DNA of 64,000 nucleotides. Source: Phylloscopus collybita (lineage: Eukaryota > Chordata > Aves > Passeriformes > Phylloscopidae). Where the stretch lies: the NCBI GenBank assembly GCA_027886175.1, contig JAJNNQ010000005.1, forward strand, positions 253,001-317,000. Direction: 5' to 3'. Position numbers and translations under genes: made by a program. Positions 1-10,955 of this stretch are shown here, piece after piece (the stretch's first letter is position 1; every line of letters begins with the position of its first letter). The notes beneath the pieces were generated by a model, which saw only the letters and a list, made by a program, of their open reading frames with translations, had not been told where the DNA came from and searched no databases.

Positions 1-3000
1 TTAATGACAACAGAGTGCCAGAGTGTGAATAGCCACAATGATCTTTAGATGGTTTATTATTAGACCCATAGTATAGTTTTACAAGGGAGGCAAGCCTTCA
101 GGAGTACAAACCTTTTTGAGGCCTGAGGAAATGCATTCATGTCTGAAAGTTTGTCTCTCCTCAAAGAACTAAAAAATGACTTGTGATCCCCCAAAACTAT
201 CAGCTTTTCATGACAGTAGATGTCACTACAATAGGAGATATTATACCTAATCTAGAAACCTTGTATTAAATATTACCAATTACTGGAGGCAGGGTTCCAA
301 GCAACTTCTATCTGCTGGTTCCCAAAATTCATTTGCTAAGTAAATAGACAGTACTGAATGGATGTAATGACAAGTGAAGAAGGTTTTTGAAATGCAGCCT
401 ACTGTGGTCACCACTAGCATTAGCAAAAGTGATCCCTTTGTGTAGACATACTTAGCCAGGGAGGCTTCACTGTGGGCAGCAGAACAGCTTATCACAGCCC
501 AGCTGGTTTTGCTGCAAGTCATCACAAAACCAAAACCCTTGAGGAATAATAAGGATAGCTGTTTCTTGCAGCACTGAGCCCACACCATGATAGTTCTCTT
601 GCTGCTTAGTGCAGGAGTCTGTAGTGTAAACACTTCTTTGTGATGTGAGCTCTGAAGCCTTTTGGGGGCACGCTTTAGTTAGAGCCAGGTGAAGAAATTG
701 GCCTGGAGAATATGGTGCAATTATTAGAAGCTCTGCTGGCTGGTGCTGAATGGCACTTGGAGAATGACCTGAGCATGGTAAGGATGTGCAAAGGATCCCT
801 TTTGAAAGCTGTGTAACCTTCAGCTGACACATTCTCAAAAATTCCAGAAATGGCAAAACCCTCTGCTCTGACTGTAAGCCCCAGAGTTTCATACTTTTGC
901 AAACATAAAAGTGTTGAAGCTTAATTTTCTTGACTTCATTGAAACTAATAGAAACCCCTTGGAGAAAACTTAATATATGGAGAGATTACGCTTTCTGTTT
1001 TAAATAATGAGTAGGATGAGTATTGAATGAGATTGAGAACATTTATTTCTTTGTGAGGAAGCCCTTAATAGAATTACTGAGTAAATTCCACATGGAACAC
1101 ATACACAGCTCCCCTCATCTATTTCAATCCAAAAAGGGAACTATTATATTAGAAGGAAAGGGCAGTATCCCACATAGCATTAAAACTGTTGCCAAAAGGT
1201 GTATAAATAACATGTTGATTGTCTTGGCTAAATTGTTTTATTGTTCCATGAGGAAGCAAACTCAAAGCATTATGACATTAATGCCACATATTGGTTAACT
1301 GACAGATTTTTCAATATTAAACAGCATATTATGGAGCCAAAACTTGACAGGCTTAATTGTATACTTAAGAGTCAGACTAACTCACAGTTTGTTCCTTCTG
1401 GGATGGTGGCAGTTTAGAATTAAAGATCTCAATAGATTCATCGTAGTGTTTTTTTATTTTGTAATTATCTCCACAATGTTTATGCAGGGTCATTTCTATA
1501 GTTTTCTAGTCAAGAGAACCCTGTGATTTGGGAAAAAAAATTGGCCATTGTCAGAAAAAAAATCTGTTCCCTTTTTCTTGTTTCAGTCACTGTCCAAGAT
1601 CTTTCAAACCAAATAATGTCACTTAATGAAACAAGCATGACTCTATGCCTCCAAGCACCAAAAAGCCTCCAGCTGCCCAGCCTGTTTTTTTTCACAGCTG
1701 CAATGACAAGACTCAAGATCTTGTTCACTTCCAACAGGGATTTAGTCATCAGATGAAGCAAATTTACAGCTCAGTTCACCTTGCCAAAATACTATGTTTG
1801 TATTGGGGCAAGTTTCATCGTGTAGCAAGAATAGATTTGGGGAAGTTTGATTTGGGATGATAGAAAACATTCAGCTTACTTTTCAGAAGCAAGTCTGATT
1901 CACACTGTCAGGTAAATTGCAAAGTCAGTTGGATGGTTGTAGATAGAAGATCACTACTTCCATAGAAATTAAAGAAGTGACATGTTATATGCTTGCTCTG
2001 TGTCTGCCCCTTACACTCACTGCTAACACATACTAATTATGACAGAGAAGCCATAATTGGGTGTGAAGAGGCAGAAATTTGTGAGGTTGAGTTGCTAAGA
2101 GATTTAGTGTCTGGTGCCAAGTGTTTGAAAGTGCTGGTTTGGATTTTGAAGTCCATGATCCTCAGCTTGCAGCCAGCTCACCAGGAGCAATCAGCACAGA
2201 GCATATTTGGATAGTCTGTCTGCCAATCCTGGCTGGTTCCATGGTCGGGTACAAGGCTCCAAAGCTCCTGAAGGCTTGACATACATGGTGCATACCCAAT
2301 GGTTGGGAATCGGAGAGCACAAGTAAGAAGGGGGTGTAAAAGCAGAATGAAAAGTTCCAGAACTATCCCTTGTGCCTGACTGTTGAACATCATCCTCTCA
2401 AAATTTTGGTATTTCTATAGCAGCTTTTAAAACCAAAGAAGTACATATCTTACTGTTGCTTTCAGTTGCTGTAAAAGACAGCTCTTCATTTGTATAAATC
2501 ATTCTGTAAAGTGACCTCAAGCCTGGCTTTAAGGATGCAACACAAATGTGATTTACCCTTAACTTGTCTGTGTTGATCTGCTAAGAAAGGGAAATGGGCC
2601 CGTGGCAGGACCACCTCGCAAAGGCAGATGTGTTTGTGCCTACCTATACATAACACCCAAGAACAGCTCTTCTACTGGAGGAGCATCCTGGAATCAGATA
2701 TGGAGAGGAATTTTGAACAGGAATCTTGTTTAACTGAGTTAACTTCTGGTACCAGTAACATCAGCTAATCTGATTGAAATAGGTAACAGTTCAGGTATTG
2801 CTCCTTCTCCTCAGGTGTTCCTGTGTGCCTGTGATGGTGAATATCTGTTATGCTGGATTTTACTAATGAACTGTTCCTGTCTTTTTTTCTAGTACCTTTA
2901 TTTTTAATAATAGTTACTAAGTTTTTTGGTCTACTCATTTTGTGAGGGCTTAAATTTACTGACTGTGTTCCTGAAGTAGGATTAGATATTTTACCTTTCC

Positions 3001-6000
3001 AGCTACTGATTTTTAGGAGTCCTGTAGCACAGCAACAGTGAAGATCAGAATCTTGTTGTGTTAAGTACTATGTGGAAGTAAAATCTGATACTGTCTTCCC
3101 AAGAGAGTTAGAATGAAATCTAGGTGTGTATGCATACGCCTACGTGTGCACCTACACCTATCATACATCTACACATGCACCTGAAGGTGTATGAAATTAT
3201 GAAGCAAGAGAGTGGAGTAATCATGTCAGTTGTGTTGGCCACAAATATGATATTTCAAGAGTTTGGATAGCTGTAAATCAGCATCCAGCTCATCAGGACC
3301 AGGTTACAGTTGATTTTTGAACTTTGCTGCAATGTTGCAAAAAGGATGTGAAAGAAAGAAGACAGTAATTTTGTCCTGTCACGCATTTCTTCCCTTGTGT
3401 AAGAAAAGGCTTATAAGAAAGCTGGTCACTTACCATTATCAGCAGAATGAAGACGTGCAGGTTTTGCTGTCTGATTCCAGCACAGGCCATTTATAGGAAG
3501 GGGTCAGCAAATAGTAATGATACAGTTTACTGTTTCTGGTATTGTCCATTAGTCCCACTGTGTCTGCAGGGCACATGGCTACAGGAATTTTTATTCCTGT
3601 CACTTCCAACCATTACTAGTTATACCAGTGAAACTGGAAGCTCTTAGAATCCAAGTCTTCACTATATCAAATTATGGATTTGTGGCACCAGAGTTGTGGC
3701 TAGAAGTCAACTGGGAAGTGCTATTGCCTGTATTTGACTAACCATGGAAGCCACCAGAGATCTGATATGCTGCCATATGTGCCTTGTGCAGAACACAGTA
3801 GGTTGGGAGTTCTTCCTTTGGTGGGTTGTGGGAATTACCTGGTTAATATGAGGAAACTTCACAGAGTACTCAGTATAGAACTGCTCCCCTGCTCATTGTG
3901 CACAGTACTTTAGATGGAGCTTGATGTGCAACTGAGAGACTTGGAGGGGGAGGAGGAAAGTCTCCACAAGCAGTTGTTCAAATAAGACAATTTTCATATT
4001 GTACTATGAGCTACATAACAACAATGACCTTTATCTAATTTGCACCTTTATAACTTTCATAGTAATTGTAATAACAATAGACTCTTCCACGGGTGCTTAA
4101 TGTGTTTGTTTACAAGCAAACAGCATAAAGTGAGAATCAGTAGGCATTCAGCTGCCGTTTTGGGGGCAGGGATTGTAATTATCGGACAAATACTAGACAC
4201 TGTTCTTTATGGGACAGTAAAGGCACGTATGTGGTCGGTGAGGTATCTGCTGAGATTGATTTTTAGGATTGATTTTTAGAAATGGCTTCTGTGATCTTCT
4301 CGTGTATTTCTCTTCACATCAGTCCAGCTGGCAGACTCTGCATCCCAAGGGAAGCTGAGTGAATGAACATGGAGCACCAGACTCAAAGTTCGTTGAGTCA
4401 TTTAACACCTGCTTCTGCTGAGAAGGCTGTGAGGCACCGTCTATATGCCTCTCAGGTTTTGTGTCATTTTCTTCCCCTGGGTGTTTTCAACTGAACCTGA
4501 ACATGAACAAAGATACATTTAAAAGTAGCTGGAGAATGGTTTGCAGATGCAAACTACGGCATGCATGTTGTATTTTTATAAGCACCAAGCTGGGGGACCA
4601 CATAGTTATTTGGTTAGAATGGAGTCTGAGAACTGAGCTGATTTTATTTCTGTCTCTTCCACTGAATTGCTCTGTGATTGTCAGTGACTCATTGAGGCAG
4701 AAATCTAACTGTAGTTAAAATCAGACTTTTCATAGATGGTAACTGGAATTAGGTAGACCCTGAAGTATCTGAGTTTTATGTTCCCTATCCACGAATAAGC
4801 TACAGTGATAAAATACAGTAAATTCTCAGTCCCAGCTCAGATGCTGCAAGTGTGAATGCCAGAGTTGCTCCTGGGTGGTTAGACAGGGAAGTTTCCTTAA
4901 CATTGCTCAGGGGGTTGTACCTGCATGTGCTGCTGTGCTGTTCAGAGCCCAGTAAACCAAAGGGGAGCTATAGCCATCCTATTGTCTTTAACTGGTATAA
5001 AGCAATATTGTCCTTTTGTTATTGAATTTTCAGCATCCAAATGATGATGGAGATTTTCCAACCAGATGCGCTTTCTCCAGGGTCCTTGCAGATGTTTCTA
5101 ATTAAGGTGACTGTGCCTGAACAACTTTGTCTCAATTCTGTGGCAATTCTCCTGGTGCTCAGGAGTGTACCAGTTTAGGCTTGACTTGTTTAAACTTGTA
5201 TTTTTCTTATTCCAGTAATGTTAACACAAACCCTGTAGCCTGTCTAGCATTGGGAACAGAGCACAAATAACAAACAGTTGGTGTTTTTAAAGAGATTTAC
5301 ATATCCAACTAAGGAAAAACAATCAATTACCATTTAGGTGCTTCTGACTGAACAAGATGTCTTTAAATTAAGTCTCACATCTTCTACCTATTGATCCAAT
5401 AGTACTTCATGTAGAACTTTGTTGGCCAGTCATGTTTATGAGACTAGAAAAATCTTTCATGTTACATTTTTCACATCTGACCAAGTCAGTGAGAGGAAAA
5501 GCTTCTTTGTATGAAGCGTGACAAATTTTTGTGATTTTTGTAAAACAAAGCAATAAACCGAATGTCTGTATGATTTGGGCTATACAGATAATTCATGTTC
5601 TGTGTTCACTATTTCTTTGTGTACTTTATACTTTCATGTCATAAAGCATCTTAAACAATGTCTCCATTACATAGCACTTAGAGTAAATTATTGCTTTACT
5701 TATAAGTATACTAATATACTTATAAAATCTTATACTTCAAGTAGGTATATACTCACTTCATTACAGAAAATGAGACGTTTGCTCAGCAAAGCTGCAGCAT
5801 CATAAAGCTCAAGGCATATTTACTTTTTTTTTTTTTCCTTAGGAAGTGGAAGGGCTTGAAGAAAGCTGGTGAAATGATGTATTCCTGACCAAAACACTTA
5901 AAACATTTTTGTGTCTGCTGTGAGTACTCATGACAACAAGTACAGGCTGATGAGTAAGAGCAGGGCTGGATTCTGATTGCTTTCACAAATTGTCTCTCTA

Positions 6001-7319
6001 GTTATTTTTAATAGTTGTAAACTGCAACAAAAGAAATAGGTTTTTCAAATGCAGAACCGTATCATGGTAACTCACTACCATCATTCAGCACTTTCTAGTT
6101 GGATTACTGCTGTGGTCTCCAGACCCTTTGGAGTTTATTCTTTAAAATTTTCAACCTCATCATTATTGCTGTCCTTCCTTCCAGCATTTGTCCTGAGTGC
6201 TCTCTGTATGCTGGCCTCCTTCTTGCAAGAACCTCCAGTTTTGTTCTCACAAAGGTTCTCACCAGTAAATTGAGCTGGGGAAGTATACAAGGGCTTTGTA
6301 CTTCCCTTGTGAAGCCTGAAAGCACTGAGTCTGAGAAATGCAGCTGAGTGCACTGCTCGCTGCTTGAATTCATTTTGTCTCCTCCACAGCCTTCATTTTC
6401 TGTATGCATCCTCAGAAAGCTGGCAAACCTGGCAGTTTTTGCTTACAGGAAAACATGAAAACATGTTTTTTTCTCTTCCAGTGTATGAGAACTGGGAGTT
6501 TAGTATTCAATGTCACAGAGAGAAACTCCTTATACCACCAAATCATTCCTCCCATGCCGTCTGAGTATTGATCCTTTGTTTTTGAGTAAACCTACAGTTA
6601 ATCATAGTTATTCTTAGCCATCATTCCAGTGACTGGATCAATAATCTCTTTGATGGCCTCCTGCAATGTTTTCCTGTCATTCCTTGGGACCTCTCTGTCA
6701 CCTACTGTTCTTCCAGATTCAAGTGCAATAACCTGCTGCAGTGGTGAGAATGCTGTCAGCTCCTTCCCACTCAGGACTCAGCCAGGAGGATATGGATGAG
6801 GCCTCGGATAAGAGTGTTTGTAATCAATGTCCGTGTGAACGCCACACTTTCACTCACACTGAGCCTGGGAGATTCCCCCCCATGTCATGTCAGGCCTAAT
6901 ACCCATAGAATGATTGTCATGAACCTGCCTTTGAGCAGAAATACAGATAAATATCCAAGTTTCCCTTCTCATCCACAGGCTTGTCCAACAATGACCTGCT
7001 ATCAAAGTTTTCAGCAGTTCCCCACTTCCTCAGTTCAGGCATTCTTTCTTTGTACAACGGAAGGATTAAACCATTTCCCTCTTGGTTCTCAGACAGGAGA
7101 TCAACAAAGTTTGAATTTTGAGGTTTTCTACAGAAAAGAATACTTGTGTCAAGTTTTAGTGCAGGTTACGGGTCAGTAGTAAACAGTAAAAGGCCGGTAT
7201 GAAAGTCTGCCCTGGACGATGGATATGAAACAGGTGTTTCAGCCCTAATGGGAGTGTGCCCTCTCCCTGGAGCTATCGGTATGCGCGCTCTGCTCGAGTG
7301 TGCGTAACACCTACTGCCG
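1..7319. other. Upstream non-coding DNA, no gene recognised
   Basis: I see no recognisable protein, RNA gene or transposable element in this AT-leaning stretch. The open frames are short (at most 127 codons), overlap each other on both strands and resemble no family I know. Minor low-complexity pieces are an alternating CA/TG-type stretch around 3124-3184 and a 13-base T run at 5824-5836. By position it lies upstream of the first TMCC1 CpG island. In mammals TRH lies on that side of TMCC1, but no TRH-like repeats of the pyro-Glu-His-Pro precursor are visible here. Old, diverged elements could be missed by eye. Confidence 0.6.
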
Positions 7320-8768
7320 GTCCGGCTCGGTCCCAGCCCGATCCCTGCCCGGTCCCGGCTCAGTCCCAGCCCGATCCCTGCCCGGTCCCGGCTCAGTCCC
7401 ACCCTAATCACAGCTCATTCCCAGCCCGATCCCTGCCCGGTCCCGGCTCAGTCCCAGCCCGATCCCTGCCCGATCCCAGCTCATTCCCAGCCCGATCCCT
7501 GCCCGGTCCCGGCTCAGTCCCACCCTGATCCCAGCTCATTCCCAGCCCGATCCCAGCTCATTCCCAGCCCGATCCCTGCCCGATCCCAGCTCATTCCCAG
7601 CCCGATCCCTGCCCGGTCCCGGCTCAGTCCCACCCTAATCACAGCTCATTCCCAGCCCGATCCCTGCCCAGTCCCAGCTCATTCCCAGCCCGATCCCTGC
7701 CCGATCCCAGCCCGATCCCTGCCCGATCCCAGCTCATTCCCAGCCCGATCCCGGCCCGGTCCCAGCCCGATCCCTGCCCGATCCCAGCCCGATCCCGGCC
7801 CGGTCCCAGCCCGATCCCTGCCCAGTCCCAGCTCATTCCCAGCCCGATCCCTGCCCGGTCCCGGCTCATTCCCAGCCCGATCTCTGCCCGGTCCCAGCTC
7901 AGTCCCACCCTGATCCCAGCTCATTCCCAGCCCGATCCCTGCCCAGTCCCAGCTCATTCCCAGCCCGATCCCAGCCCGGTCCCGGCTCATTCCCAGCCCG
8001 ATCCCGGCCCGGTCCCAGCCCGATCCCAGCCCGGTCCCGGCTCATTCCCAGCCCGATCCCGGCCCGGTCCCAGCCCGATCCCTGCCCGGTCCCGGCTCAT
8101 TCCCAGCCCGATCCCTGCCCGGTCCCAGCTCATTCCCAGCCCGATCCCTGCCCGATCCCAGCTCATTCCCAGCCCGATCCCTGCCCAGTCCCAGCTCATT
8201 CCCAGCCCGATCCCTGCCCGGTCCCGGCTCATTCCCAGCCCGATCTCTGCCCGGTCCCAGCTCAGTCCCACCCTGATCCCAGCTCATTCCCAGCCCGATC
8301 CCTGCCCGATCCCAGCTCATTCCCAGCCCGATCCCGGCCCGGTCCCAGTTCATTCCCAGCCCGATCCCTGCCCAGTCCCAGCTCATTCCCAGCCCGATCC
8401 CGGCCCGGTCCCAGCCCGATCCCTGCCCGGTCCCGGCTCATTCCCAGCCCGATCTCTGCCCGGTCCCAGCTCAGTCCCACCCTGATCCCAGCTCATTCCC
8501 AGCCCGGTCCCAGCTCATTCCCAGCCCGGTCCCGGCCCGGTCCCAGCCCGATCCCTGCCCGGTCCCGGCTCATTCCCAGCCCGATCTCTGCCCGGTCCCA
8601 GCTCAGTCCCACCCTGATCCCAGCTCATTCCCAGCCCGATCCCTGCCCGATCCCAGCTCATTCCCAGCCCGATCCCGGCCCGGTCCCAGTTCATTCCCAG
8701 CCCGATCCCGGCCCGGTCCCAGCCCGATCCCGGCCCGGTCCCAGCCCGATCCCGGCCCGGTCCCGGCT
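7320..8768. repeat. GC-rich minisatellite, 11-bp unit in 33-bp higher-order repeats
   Basis: The array is built from an 11-bp unit close to agcccgatccc. Units are usually grouped in threes (agctcattccc, agcccgatccc, tgcccggtccc) to give a 33-bp repeat. About 1.45 kb corresponds to roughly 130 basic units or 44 triplets. The minus strand is G-rich, and many 33-bp units contain GGG runs spaced by 2-3 bases, which fits the canonical G-quadruplex pattern. Because 33 bp is 11 codons and the unit lacks stops, several minus-strand frames stay open with a repeating GRDRAGNELGL-type peptide; these frames are not genes. The array ends about 1.7 kb before the CpG-island promoter near 10.4 kb. Confidence 0.95.
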
Positions 8769-8990
8769 GCGCTCAGCTTCCTGGGGCGCTGCTGCCCCCT
8801 GCCGGGCGGAGCTGCCCCCGCGGGGCCGTGCCGGGGCTGCGGGGCTCTGCCCGCTGTGACCCCCGTGCCCACCCCTGCCCTGTGTTCAGCCTGTGCAAGC
8901 GCAGCCGACACGTGTGAGACACGTTTGCCCTCGGATCTGACTGCTGGGCACCTCCTGGCGTTCCGCAGTGTGAGGTGTGAGTGCCCGTAG
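8769..8990. promoter_or_regulatory. GC-rich, CpG-dense block at the minisatellite edge
   Basis: Directly after the 11-bp array the sequence becomes unique but stays GC-rich and CpG-containing (gcgctgctgccccctgccgg, then ccgcggggccgtgccgggg). It contains a CTCF-like motif listed separately. I see no convincing start codon plus donor, so I annotate it as a possible regulatory block and not as an exon. Confidence 0.4.
8792..8805 (-). promoter_or_regulatory. CTCF-like motif, minus orientation
   Basis: The + strand reads ctgccccctgccgg. Against the reverse complement of the vertebrate CTCF core (CCASYAGRKGGCRS) about 13 of 14 positions fit by eye. It lies 24 bases past the last minisatellite unit. 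A motif match alone does not show occupancy. Confidence 0.35.
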
Positions 8991-9985
8991 GCAGCGTTGT
9001 GTTCCACTCGCTGCTGTGGGTGCCCATCGGCAGCTGTGGGGTGCACGGGCCGCTGAAGTGGGACCCAGTGAGTCCAGATGCTGCTAGGTGCCAACAGTGC
9101 TGGGTAGAAGGAGGAGATTGTTTACAGTCAGTTTACACTCACACTCCATGCAGTAGCTGTGCCTTACCAAGGGGAAAAGCTGTCCAGGGTTTCGTTCCAG
9201 TGCTCTGCACAGCATTGGGAACCCACGGCAATCCAGTCACAGAACAAGGTCACCTGCTGGTGTCCACGCAGAAGTTGTGCAGATCAGCTGTGGCGTCCAG
9301 GAGTTCCTTGCTGATGTTGAGCATTATGCTGGGCTGGACCTGTGCCCTCTGAGCCTCGGGTGCCCTGTACCTGGACACTTGAGAAAGGTGTTTTTAATAT
9401 AGCACCTCCATCTGCAGTGAGGGTTGATCATATTTACCTAGCTCAAGAGCAATGATATGAGGTTGACTTTATTTGAAATGCCACATGAAAATGACAAATT
9501 TTTTATTACTATTTGTATTAGTTGCTTTTCTTTTATTAACTTCTTCAGCTGCATTGGAGCAGTTACAAGAGATAGAGCATCTTGCAAATGGAAGAGTATT
9601 TTTCATTGTATTAGTGCATTACATCGTTATCTAGAGAGTAAAGTGCATCCTTCAAGTTATAACGAGTTGCAATTTCATTGAAGGCTCCCTAGATTTCTGG
9701 ACCATGAGAGCAAAGCAACAACAATTCAGTCACAGGAGACAGAAAATAATACGACAGCACCTTTAATACTCAGCTGGGAAAATGCTATTGCTCTGAGATA
9801 CCTCAGGCTGGAGTGTCTGCTGTGATGGAAATGCATGGATTTTACCTTTTAAGGACATTTCAAGCCATAGTAACTATTCAGAGCCAACCCTGGCATGACC
9901 GTCCTTTGACACAGGGGTGAGAGGCAAGGGTGTTTGGTAGTGGGAGATGGGGTTTCCCTGCTGTCTGGAAGGCTGTGCTTTAGTC
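8991..9985. other. Unique non-coding sequence before the first CpG island
   Basis: There are no recognisable coding exons, RNA genes or transposable elements. Composition falls from GC-rich to AT-leaning and rises again towards 9990. The 123-codon open frame at 8981-9352 has no family resemblance and is treated as chance. Confidence 0.55.
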
Positions 9986-9989
9986 AGGG

Positions 9990-10955
9990 CTGAGGGGGCC
10001 GTGACTCACCCGCGCGGGGGTCACACCTGTGAGGGGGTCACAGTTGTGCGGGGGTGTCAGGGCCTGAAGGCTCGGAGCCACAAAAGGGGGCTCACTCGTG
10101 GCTGCGCCCGAAGGCGCCGAGCCTAGCGGGAAGGGGAGACGGGATAGGTGAGTAGAGAAAAACCGTGTCCGGAGGTGCGAGAGCCCCCCACCGCCGCAAC
10201 ACAGACACCGAGAACCGTCCCCAGCACCCGCCGCGGGCGGGACCGGGCCGGGCCGGGCCGGGCGGGGCAGAGACCGAACGGGGCCGGGCCCGCGAGCGCC
10301 CCGCCCAGCCCGCACGTGACCACGGCAGAATTGTTGGGCGGGACCTCGGCGCGCAGGCGCCGTGGGGAGGGCGTGTCCCCCCTCAGGGCCCGCCTCCTCC
10401 TGTGACGCTACCGCGCGCGCCCGGCCCCGCCCCTCGCGCGACGTCACGCGGCTGGGCCGGGCGGTGGCGGCGCGCGGGGATGGAGCGGCCGCCGCTCGGC
10501 CGGTGAGTGACCGACCGACCGCGAGGTCGGAAACGGAGAGGGATCGGGATTGGGAACGGGGCGGGAGAACCCCGGAACCGCGGAACAGGGCCAGGGGACC
10601 CCGCCGGCGCGGCGCCGGGTGCGCCCATCGCGAGCGCCTCACCCGCCCCCAGACCCACAGCTCGGCCGCGCTCTCTCTCGCTGACCCCACTCCTACGGCC
10701 AGTTTAGGACCCTTTGACCGAGTTGCGGCCCCGCCGGCCCTCTCACCCCCTTCCGGGCCGTCGTCCGGGGCGCAGGGCCCAGGCTGCGCGGGGCGATGTC
10801 CGGGCCGGCGGTGGCGAGTGGCGCCCGCGGCCCGCGGCACCTTCCGCGGCCCCCACAGACCCCCCGGCCCCTTCCGGGGGCGGCCTCACGCTCGTGTGGA
10901 TGGTGCTGGGGGTTCGCCAGGCAGCGCCGCGGCCCTCGCGCTGCTTTAAGGGTGG
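9990..10955 (+). promoter_or_regulatory. TMCC1: CpG-island promoter, likely the main TMCC1 upstream promoter
   Basis: About 1 kb is strongly GC-rich and CpG-dense in an AT-leaning neighbourhood. Visible motif candidates are a CACGTGAC E-box/CLEAR-type site at 10313-10320, an NRF1-like gcgcaggcgc near 10351-10360, GC boxes (ccccgcccc) near 10425, and a CRE-like ACGTCA at 10441-10446. These cluster within 170 bp upstream of a start codon at 10480 and a strong GTGAGT donor at 10503, so transcription to the right is likely. No TATA box is evident. The link to TMCC1 is inferred from position and strand, since the TMCC1 coding exon follows 12 kb downstream. A second, leftward gene cannot be excluded. 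Long frames through the island on both strands are compositional. Confidence 0.7.
10480..10502 (+). other. TMCC1: Candidate first exon end with short upstream ORF start
   Basis: An ATG in fair context (cggggATGG) opens MERPPLG and is followed after 23 nt by the strong donor CCG|GTGAGT, leaving phase 2. If this exon splices to the acceptor ending at 22539, the frame reads on for two codons and meets TGA, giving a nine-codon upstream ORF (MERPPLGRQ). The same frame cannot enter the TMCC1 coding frame because the 22.5-kb exon has stops before its own ATG. I therefore read the exon as 5' untranslated with a uORF. The 5' end is unknown but probably lies between about 10400 and 10475. The splice partner is inferred. 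Confidence 0.45.

Noticed and set aside
1..7319. TRH, the mammalian neighbour of TMCC1
   Set aside because: No prepro-TRH repeat motif (Lys-Arg-Gln-His-Pro-Gly) was found in any frame.
7320..8768. CRISPR-like array
   Set aside because: Contiguous repeats without unique spacers in vertebrate DNA; this is a minisatellite.
7166..9094. Minus-strand frames with GLGRDRAGNEL repeats
   Set aside because: Products of the 33-bp repeat length (11 codons) without stops. Several overlapping frames carry the same shifted peptide.
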